Positions 55,832 to 64,000 of a stretch of 64,000 bases of DNA are shown here, in pieces (within the stretch, counting starts at the first letter, position 1; every line of letters begins with the position of its first letter). The notes beneath the pieces are model-generated. The model was not told the DNA's origin and did no database searches. It saw nothing but the letters and a program-made list of their open reading frames with translations. The stretch spans positions 180,397,051 to 180,461,050 of the forward strand of contig CM061138.1 in NCBI GenBank assembly GCA_030789695.1, in the 5' to 3' direction. The stretch comes from Scilla litardierei (Eukaryota; Streptophyta; Magnoliopsida; Asparagales; Asparagaceae). The position numbers and the translations under genes were made by a program.

Positions 55832-56160
55832 GGGCCTGTTCCTTTCTAGGAAAGAAAAATTGGGAAAGTGTAGAAAGTGGGGAATCTACGAGAGAGAAAT
55901 TGACGTTTAGGGCCTGCTCTTTTGGGTGGAAGGGGGAATTGGGAAAGGTGAGGGATTGAGGAATCTAGGAGAGAGAAAAGGTTGGTTTTGTGTTCTTTTG
56001 ATAGGAAAGTTAGTGGGGAAAGGGGATATGGTAGTGGATGGTGGGTCCCAACCAACTTTCTTGTGTTCTTTTGTGTTGGGAAAGTTGATGAGGGAAAGTG
56101 GGAAAGTAGAGTATGGTAGGGAGAGGGTGAGTATAGGTTAAGTTCACCCCCCTCCCCCCC
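55832..56160. repeat. Subterminal repeats at the Harbinger end
   Basis: GGGCCTG(T/C)TC starts two adjacent related units (55832 and 55910). Inside, GGGAAAGT and TTGTGTTCTTTTG recur several times (55870-56110). A C-run follows at about 56148-56164. Confidence 0.6.
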
Positions 56161-56468
56161 CCCCACCCATGAAGCAAAAAAATCCTGATTCATCCGGGAT
56201 GCAACCCAAATTGACTAAAATCAGATACGAAATTAGTGTGCAGCAAGAGGAGAGAGAGCACAACCACAATGATTTCTGAAAATTACATTTTTATGTTGCA
56301 AAACAGTGACAGTCTCAAAAAACACACTGCATCTGCTTAAAAAATGAATACATAAACCAATAAAAACACAAAGCATATACTGACAATACTGTTGTCAACC
56401 GCAATACACAAAAAGCGAAATAGACAATGTTGAGTTACATACTGCGCATAGCGTATCATACATGACAA

Positions 56469-56876
56469 TCAGTCAAGCTTTAAATACATCAACACTAACC
56501 CTAAAACCATTAGAACTACCAGACAACACAACAAAAACGTTATTCTCCCAAGTACTCCTACTACCTGATCCAACCTACCAACTATCTCTAACAAGTACCT
56601 ATCAGACAAAGGAACTGCAGAAATATCTCCTCGTGCCCCGGCCCCTCTAACTGTCGCAGCATTGACCGGCTGTGGGTCTTTCCAGACGAAGAAATCACAT
56701 TTTTTGCCGCGAGCAGGACAACCCCAAAATCGCCTGCCGGGGTTGGTAGGGGTCCTAGATGTCATCAATGGTGAACTCAGGCCACAGTGGCACACCTTGG
56801 AAATGTCCATAAATTCATCAGCATCATGTGAAGCCTGATGGCGGGAGCGAAATGATGCGCTTGAGCCTGCACTCAT
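56469..56876 (-). CDS. GRF-type zinc-finger protein with C-terminal membrane segment
   Basis: 135 residues, intact. The GRF finger at about residues 28-67 reads CHCGL...TNPGRRFWGCP...KKCDFFVWKD. A helix follows (DRYLLEIVGRLDQVVGVLGR), then a strongly hydrophobic stretch ITFLLCCLVVLMVLGLVLMY at the very C-terminus, which should be a membrane anchor. This layout of GRF finger, coiled segment and tail anchor is common among small plant GRF proteins of unknown role. It lies 3' of the minisatellite and inside the presumed Harbinger element. It may be element cargo or an independent gene. The finger resembles that of 935-1321, but that copy lacks the anchor. Confidence 0.65.
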   Translation of the reverse strand: MSAGSSASFRSRHQASHDADEFMDISKVCHCGLSSPLMTSRTPTNPGRRFWGCPARGKKCDFFVWKDPQPVNAATVRGAGARGDISAVPLSDRYLLEIVGRLDQVVGVLGRITFLLCCLVVLMVLGLVLMYLKLD

Positions 56877-57049
56877 CTTTATCTAGGAAAGCAAAGAGAT
56901 ACAAACAATTAATACGTATAATCTAATTAGTTGGGATACAGAGAAATGTAAAGAGAAGTATGTGAGGAGGGCATACCTAAGATCGATTATATAGGATGAC
57001 GGTGTCATTGGTGCCGACAGCATGCACAAATCAGCATTGTAAAAGAAAT

Positions 57050-60000
57050 AGCAAAAATAATGCAAGCGACAGTAAAATCCAAAAACATGATTGCAATTCA
57101 AAATGCCCATAAGCATTTCAGACATTTAATGTGCAGCAAGGATACTGGGATCACCAAAATAATGAAGGAAAACAAATACATTTTCACTGGGACTGCACTT
57201 CAAACTGCCCCTAAGCATTTCAGCCATAAGTGTGCAAGTAGGATAATGTGATATCCATCACAATGAAGCAAAAAAAATACATTTTCAAATAGTTGGTTTT
57301 GCACTTCAATCTGCCCACAAGCATTTCAGACATAAGTGTGTAGCTATGATACTGGGATCACCAACACAGTGAAGGCAAAAAAAAAATTTTCTATGTGATT
57401 GTAATTCAAACAGCCAACAAGCATGGAAAACTACAGTGTGCATGCATGCTAATGTGTTCAAAACACAATGTAGCAAAAAACATACATTTTCAAAGGGATT
57501 GCACTTCAAACTTCCCCTTAGCATTTCAGCCATCAGTGTGCAAGTAGGAGACTGTGATATCCAACACAGTCAAGCCTAAAAAATACATTTTCAATATGTT
57601 TGCAAGTCAAACTTCCCCTAAGCATTTCACACTTCAGTGTCAGCTAGGAATATGTGAGCAACAACACAATGAAGCTGCACACAACTGTATTGAACTTCAA
57701 ACTGTCCCAAGTGTAGTTTGCAAATACATTTTCATTCTCAAATACATTTTCATGTAGTTTGCAACTCAATGGAATCATAAGGAAGTGTATTGAACTTCAA
57801 ACTGCCCCAAAGCAGGTAAGCCATAAGTGGTCAGATGGGATAATGGGATCACCAAAGCAATGTTGACAAAATAATACAGTGTCAATGTTATTGCAATTCA
57901 AACTGCACAGATGCATTTCAGACTTAAAGTGTGCAGCTAGTCTACTGGGATCAGAAACACAAAGCATGCACCAAAAATCCATGTTCACTGTGTTAAAACT
58001 TCAATCTGCCCCTAACCATGTAAGTCATGAGTGTGCAGATAGGATAATGTGATCAACAACACAGAGCAGCCAAAAAATACATTTTAACTTGGCTTTGCCC
58101 TTAAACAAGCTATTCTAAAATTGCAGCCTTATGTATGCAGCTAAGATAATGGGATCACCCACAAAAGCAGCAAAAAAATACATTTGTAATTTGAATATAA
58201 CTTCAATCAGCACCTAAGCATTTCAGACATCATTGTGCAACTAGGATACTGGGATCACCAAGAGAAAGCAGCCAAAAAAACAGTTGCAAAGTGATTGCAA
58301 TTCATACACCCAACATGCTTCAACTAAGCAATACAGATTTCAGTGTCAGCTATAGGATAATGTGATCATCAACACATTGACGCAAAAAAACATTTTCAAT
58401 TTGTTTTCAATTCATACTGCCCCTACGCATTTCAGCCATCAGTGTGCAAAAAGGATAGTGTGAGAACCATCAGAATGGATGAAAAAAAATCATGTTCAAT
58501 GTGATTGCAATTCAAACTGCCTACAAGCTTTCCCTAGGCATTTCAGAATTCAGTGTCAGCTATGATACTGTGATCATCAACACATTGAAGCATAAAAAAA
58601 TTTCATAAGCATTTCAGTCTTCAGTGTGTAAGTGGGATAATGTGAACAGCAACAAAAAGTGGGATAATGTATGATAATGTGAGCAAAACACAATGTAGCG
58701 AAAAACCATACATTTTCAATGTGACTGCACTTCAAACTGGCCCTAAGCATTTCAGCCATCAGTGTGCAAGGAGGATAATGTGATATCCATCACAATGTAG
58801 CAAAAAAAATCCAGTTTCACATATTTTCACTTCAATCTGCCCACATGCATTTCATACATATAGTGTGTAGCAAGGATACTGGGTTGCCCAACACAGTGCA
58901 GGCAAAAAATTACATTTTCAATGTGATAGGTATTCAAACTGCCAACAAGCTTGGAAAACTTCAGTGTGCATGTATGCTAAACTGATCAAAACACAATGTA
59001 GCAAAAAACATACATTTTCAATGAGATTGCACTTCAAACTTCCCCTTAGCATTTCAGCCATCAGTGTGCAAGTAGGAGACTGTGATATCCAACACAGTGA
59101 AACAAAAAAAATACAGTTTCAATATGTTTGTAATTCAAACTTCCCCTCAGCATTATAATACTTCAGTTGCAGCTAGGATAATGGGATCAACAACACATTG
59201 AAGCCAAAAAAAATTTCATGTTGTTTTCACTGCAAACTTCACCTACGCATTTCAGCCAATAGTGTGCAGCTAGGATACTGTGATCAATAAAACAATGCAG
59301 CCCAAAAAACATTTTCACTTTGATTGCATTTCAAACTTCCCACCAGCAATTCAGACTACAGTGTGCATGTTTGATAATGTGTTCAAAAAAACAATGAAGC
59401 AACAAACCATACATTTTCAATGTGACTGCACTTCAAACTGGCCCTAAGCATTGCAGCCATCAGTCTGCAAGTAGGATAGTCTGATATCCATCACAATGAA
59501 GCAAAAAAATAAATTTTCAATATGTTTGCAATTCATACTTTCCCTAAGCATTTCAGACTTCAGTGTGCAGCTAGGAAAATGAGATCAACAAGACAATGAA
59601 GCTGCACACAACATCAATGTGCAAGTGGGATAATGTGATCAACAACAGAATGAAGCAACACACAACATCAATGCACACAACATCATAAACCCAACATGCG
59701 CCAACTAAGCAAATCATATTTCAGTGTCAGCTATAGGATAATGTGAAAATCAACTCAGTGAAGCAAAAAAAAAACAGTTTCAAGTTGTCAGCTATGATAC
59801 TGAGATCATCAACACATGGAAGCATAAAAAAAATTTGATCAATGAAGCTAGGAAAATGTGATCAACAACACAATGAAGCTGCACACAACATCAATGCACA
59901 CAACATCATACACCCAACATGCTTCACCTAAGCAATTCAGTTTTCAGTGTCAGCTATAGGATATTGTGAACATCAACTCAGTGAAGCAAAAAAACATTTT

Positions 60001-60130
60001 CAAGTTGTCAGCTATGATACTGTGATCATCAACACATGGAAGCATAAAAAAAATTTCATAAGCATTTCAGTCTTCAGTGTGCAAGTGGGCTAATGTGAAC
60101 AGCAACAAAAAAGAAGCCAAAAGCATTGCA
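57050..60130. repeat. Minisatellite of about 100-bp units, about 30 copies
   Basis: Units of roughly 100 bp follow one another with strong drift. Landmarks in each are GCATTTCAGCCATCAGTGTG, then AGGATAATGTGATCA with a CAACACA block, a GAAGCAAAAAAATACATTTT block and CAATTCAAACTGCCCCTAA. The phase starts recur near 57111, 57208, 57321, 57519, 58426 and 58747. The many short ORFs across it, often starting MAEMLR on the minus strand, are by-products of the unit. It separates the GRF ORF from the Myb-like gene. Confidence 0.88.
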
Positions 60131-60536
60131 ACCATCATTGAGAAAGTAGGAAAGTGTCCAGCCAAATAATATACATGTTACTAACCCCAGAACCCCTTCA
60201 AGCTGCCCTTCATACTTACCATAACCCCATAACCCCTTCACAATGCATTTCATCCAACCCAAAATACTACATAAGCATTGCCACCTGCTCTTCATACTTC
60301 CCATTACCCCTTCAACCTGAACTTGTCCTTACTAGCCTACCCCACACATTATATTACATGTTACTAAATTGTTCATGCCCCCTGCTTCCATCAACATAAT
60401 ATGACATACACCAACATGACTCTGCCCCTCGCAAATACTGCCCATTCATCACACATCCAAAACATACATAATTAGAGTGTATCAAGACATATTACAAAAA
60501 CCCCCAACCTTTTCTTCCGTCACCACTACTCACTCA
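60131..60536. other. 3' flank of the Myb-like gene
   Basis: No ORF of note. Presumably the 3' untranslated region and terminator zone of the Myb-like gene. There is an AACCCCAGAACCCCTTCA-like repeat at about 60184-60240. Confidence 0.4.
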
Positions 60537-62067
60537 CTACCCAATGGAATCGGTAGCATCATCATCATCATTACCTTCACCGTGTGCCGTCGCAAGCTCC
60601 TCAATGATCATCTTTATCTTCATATCTCTAGCTATCCTAGGCATCCCTAGGAACTTCATTCCGGCATGCTCGCGATCGGCCAAATGTTCATACACCTTAG
60701 ACAACATATCGAGCGGATACTCTTGGTGGGAAAAAACTGATTCGCCCAATTCCTTGTGCCAATGTCCTAGCGAACGACCAATCGCATCGGCAATATTGTC
60801 AACAGAATTTACCATCTTCATCATTATGGATGGCACGTCCGATATGCGGTGTTTGCGGGTTTTCTTTTTCCCCACTGATGGGGGGCTAGCATGGGGAGTA
60901 TGACCCGTAGGTGTAGCCGGGGGGATTGTAGGAGATACCTCGTTATCTATTGATGCATCTTCCGAAGGCTCATTCGCATGATGCTCGCCTTCGCCTTCCG
61001 AGGTGTGGGCTCCAAATGGTTCGTACACAACCCTCCTATAATTCCCCATCGCCTCGTCGTCTCCGACGATCGATTGGAGATTAGCAAACCACGGTAGGGG
61101 CTTATTGACATAGTCTTTGCGTCTTGGGTTTGCCTACACGAAAACGGCATATGATTATACGTCTTGCATTTAAAATTTCAAGTGGAGGATGACGGCAACT
61201 ATAAAACTGTTAAGGACATACCGCTGCAAAGGTTTCATACACTTCCGGCTCCATTATCACCATTTGCTCTTCATCACACCACCCGGCGCCACTAATTGCG
61301 ATGCATGCTTTCACATCTTTCAGGCGAGTCCGAAGGACTTTAAGGCGATTCTTCACATTGGCGCCGGTGTAGTTCCTGTTAAATTTCACATTTATGTGAG
61401 CCGCCGCGGCATTGAAGGCGCAAGCTTTGAACGACTTGTCGGATTTATGCCCTTCCTTTATTTGGTCCGCAAGGAAAGGGATAAGGACCATATCCTCCTC
61501 CCACGTCCAATATTTGTTCGTAGCCCCTTTGGGTTGTGCTTGGGTCTTCGCCTTTTTGCTTGGGCTTGACACCGAAGCATCCTCGGATTCATCCCGACGA
61601 CTCGACTTCCTCGAAGAGTCGCTCCCCATCCTCGTGTCATTCCCGGCCCCCGAAGAATTCCCTCCCCATCTACCACAGTCTCCCATTCCACCCCCTTGGT
61701 AGCTACCCACCCCTAGGGCCATCATCCCCCCATGTAGCATTTGCATATCCCCCGGCGGATTGTGCCTTTGCATATGGCCACCTTCACCCATTCCCACTCC
61801 GTGGAAGCTCCCCACACCTTGCCCCATCATCCCTCCATGTAGCATTTGCATATAACCGGGAGCGGCGGGCATTTGCATTGGCATTGGTATATAGCCCGGT
61901 TGATACGACATACTAGGCATGCCCCCTTGGAAGCCTTGCATAGGATATTGATAGTCTCCCATCCTATGCGCCGTAGGACGCAACGGAGTATTCTCATTTT
62001 GCCTTTCATCTTCCCCCCTTTGACTCATACTTTCACTCCAATGACCATGGTCCGATGATCCTTCCAT
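60537..62067 (-). CDS. Harbinger-associated Myb/SANT-like protein
   Basis: Two exons, 62067-61222 and 61133-60537, joined in phase 0 across an 88-bp GT-AG intron (donor GCGGTATGTCC, acceptor GTGTAG), giving 480 residues without a stop. The N-terminal third is Met/Gly/Pro-rich with repeated MQMLHGGMM. The Myb/SANT-like DNA-binding domain (about residues 187-282) has KYWTWEEDMVLIPFLADQI, a NRNYTGANVKNRLKVLRTRL stretch and SGAGWCDE. Exon 2 opens with ANPRRKDYVNKPLPWFANLQ, typical of this protein type, and later has a basic KKKTRKHR and a helical C-terminal domain. In PIF/Harbinger elements this protein binds the ends and helps the transposase enter the nucleus and excise. It appears intact. Confidence 0.85.
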
Positions 62068-62239
62068 GCCTACAACAAAAAGGAGTTAATAGAGCAAAAA
62101 CTTCCATACAACACCCATGCTTCATTCAAGTAATAAAATTTTGTTGCACCACATGCATCATTCATGTCCTACGGCACATATATAAAACAAACATATCAAT
62201 GTACTCAAGCACACACATGCATGAAAACTAACACACATC
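62068..62239. other. Spacer between the two Harbinger genes
   Basis: 172 bp, AT-rich, with no recognisable signal. The two genes are transcribed in the same direction, so it holds the transposase 3' end and probably the Myb-like promoter. Confidence 0.45.
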
Positions 62240-63664
62240 TCACATGCCATATTCAATTGTGTTCCCGTGATTATTAATGGTACAATAGTCCACCCACATA
62301 TCCCAAGCTAGTTGATCCCTCCGAAGTTTCCATTGGTCCCGTTGTTGGGTTTGGTCACGTCTGTTCACCTGTTGTGACAGATCCATAATCGAATCATCTT
62401 GATCATCGATACCATCACCCTCCTCCTCAAGCACATCAACATCCTCTAGTAGATGTGGGTCATGTGGATCTGCTACTTGGATATAATTATGCAAAACCGT
62501 GCACGCCAACACGGTATCGACCTGAATTGGGAAGGGATAATGCTGATTGGCCGACAATATCTTAACTTGTTCTTAAGGATGCCAAAAGTCGACTCGATCT
62601 TTGTTCTTAACGACGAATGACACAGATTGAATAGCTCTTTGCGATTGCGAGGAACTCGATCAGTATGGTCCTTCAGATGGTATCTAACGCCCCTGTATGG
62701 AGATATGAACCCAGGCATGGTAGTATACCCAGCATCGCACAGGTAATATTTCCCTGCAATCAGTATCGTACAACCACCTTATAATCACACGGCTTCATAA
62801 ATATGTGTATATTTCATGGAGATTATAGTACGCCTATTACCTTCATATACTCGAAGACCGTTGGGAGGGGGTAATGATAACGCATCTTTAAGGACAGTAA
62901 AATCATTTGCTGATCCTTCCCACCCTGCCATGACGTAAGTGAATCGTTTATTTGGTGTTGCAGCCGCCAGCACATTTTGTGTCACCCCCTTACGGCCTCT
63001 AAATCGGGGGACGAGATTGGCGGGGAGCATGGCATCGATATGGGTCCCATCAATCAGACCAATGCAATCCTACATCACAGTCAACCAACAAAAATGTTTA
63101 ACTCATCTTCTTTCAATAGATACTGCAACCATATATTCAAGAAACATCACGTACCTTGAAATATGGAAACCACCTTGGATTATTCAGAATCTCAGGCGGC
63201 GTCTCATTTGGAGCTTGCTTCATGTACGTATCCCGCAAGGCACACACTGCTTGCAGTACTTGGTTAAAGTAACGACTAACAGTGGATCCGGATCGTATAA
63301 AATCAACTTGCATCACTCTGTTCTTTGACTTGTGACCGACGATATGTAGAAACATTGCCAACTGCTCCTCAATGGACACATTGACCGTGTCTTTGAGTAT
63401 ATTCCCAGTTCTCATTAAACTAGCCAGGTTCATGAATGCAGGGGTCCGCATTCTTAAGTAGTGTAAACAACTCGTCTCACTCCCATGGAGGATTCTACGC
63501 ATGTGGGATTTCCTATGCAAATCACGCATAACAGAAGGCTCTCTAGGTATACGTGTAGACTCAGCATCATCGTATAGTAAAAGAAATTGTATGACGGTAA
63601 AAACTACAGTAGCCGCAGCCGCGCAACATATTTGATGCCCCGACATGTCTCCATTTTCATCCAT
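62240..63664 (-). pseudogene. PIF/Harbinger DDE transposase, one frameshift
   Basis: Exons 63664-63155, 63069-62841 and 62753-62240 join in matching phase across introns of 85 and 87 bp. The N-terminal domain has VSIEEQLAMFLHIVGHKSKN, the helix-turn-helix region of plant Harbinger transposases. The DDE core is complete: DGTHID with its Asp near 63051, GSANDF with its Asp near 62904, and KIESTFGILKNKLR with its Glu near 62595. Then one base appears lost near 62556: the frame switches from LRYC to LSANQHYPFPIQVDTVLACT, the expected continuation, and runs to a stop at 62240. About 417 residues if the shift were not there. A sequencing error could also explain the single shift; otherwise the copy is recently dead. 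Confidence 0.85.
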
Positions 63665-64000
63665 CTATATCATACAGTAATCAACCATAAATTCATGCAT
63701 TTGATGCCACACCCCTAAGATAATATACATGTTCATTCATAAAAAAATTCATACGGATTTTTCATGGCCCTCAGACTATGTTTATTTTTCATATTCCATC
63801 ATGACGGCCTGGCAGTTGCTTCTTCACATTATACCCATATAATCAAATAACCCATGCGGACTCCAATATATTCAAGTACACCATGCATGATTCAAATAAT
63901 CAACCACCATAAAACCTGAGTACGCAAATTTTCCCCTAAATCCCTTTGAATATACATCCGGTTTAAAACTTTTTTATGTAATGAAGGTGCCATCAAGCCA
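63665..64000. other. 5' flank of the transposase
   Basis: AT-rich sequence upstream of the transposase start. It presumably belongs to the element. No terminal repeat is seen before the window ends. Confidence 0.4.

Larger units (their letters stand above)
55829..64000 (-). mobile_element. PIF/Harbinger transposon, left end in window
   Basis: A candidate terminus is TTA followed by GGGCCTGTTC at 55829-55841. It fits the 3-bp TTA target site and GGGCC-type ends of PIF elements. A second copy, TTA-GGGCCTGCTC, starts at 55907. The element holds both proteins expected of the family on the same strand: a Myb/SANT-like protein (62067-60537) and a DDE transposase (63664-62240). It also holds a minisatellite and a GRF ORF. 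The other terminus is not visible and should lie beyond 64000. Whether the GRF ORF and the array belong to the element is inferred from position. Confidence 0.6.

Noticed and set aside
57050..60130. CRISPR-like or gene-like reading of the repeated units
   Set aside because: Repeats are contiguous, about 100 bp and drifting, with no unique spacers, in a plant genome. The ORFs recur with the unit.
61189..61916. Plus-strand ORFs of up to 126 residues
   Set aside because: Antisense to the intact Myb/SANT-like gene.

Overview
The window looks like nuclear DNA of a flowering plant. It has GT-AG introns, a plant-type bromodomain gene, plant families of transposable elements (Ty1/copia, pol-less Ty3/gypsy derivatives, hAT, PIF/Harbinger, a Helitron-like element) and a piece of plastid 23S rRNA. 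I cannot name the species. All calls come from reading the sequence; no database search was run.

Layout. 0-2.8 kb: a degenerate repeat array and a small GRF-zinc-finger ORF. 2.8-7.9 kb: a decayed Ty1/copia element on the minus strand with both LTRs. 9.9-10.9 kb: a fragment of a gag-only LTR element with an inverted piece of its own LTR. 11.0-12.9 kb: an unclassified repeat rich in ACGCGGTCGCGT-like motifs. 12.9-15.9 kb: a 3-kb foldback with arms of about 1 kb. 16.9-50.4 kb: one host gene on the minus strand, a bromodomain protein resembling Arabidopsis At5g55040 (BRD13). I could join five coding exons across introns in matching phase. Two introns are about 16.3 and 14.7 kb and hold most of the transposons: a gag-only LTR element (29.5-32.3 kb), a hAT element with TIRs and an exact 8-bp target duplication (21.0-27.3 kb), and a copia element (36.5-47.9 kb). 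The copia element is itself interrupted by a 2.46-kb solo gypsy LTR and by a second gag-only element. Exact 5-bp target duplications support each of those three insertions. 50.4-56 kb: upstream DNA with a Helitron-like insertion and a short exon-like segment encoding a replication-factor-C-like Walker A motif. 55.8-64 kb: a PIF/Harbinger element running off the right edge, with a Myb/SANT-like protein, a DDE transposase carrying one frameshift, a GRF-zinc-finger ORF and a minisatellite of about 3 kb.

The most unusual object is the gag-only LTR element at 39.9-44.0 kb. Between its gag remnant and its polypurine tract lies about 1.6 kb of organelle-like DNA, including the 3' end of the plastid 23S rRNA gene, inside a unit bounded by LTRs and a target duplication.

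The host gene encodes a nuclear acetyl-lysine reader. Everything else recognised is transposon-derived and mostly inactivated by stops or frameshifts. The clearest intact transposon product is the Harbinger Myb-like protein.
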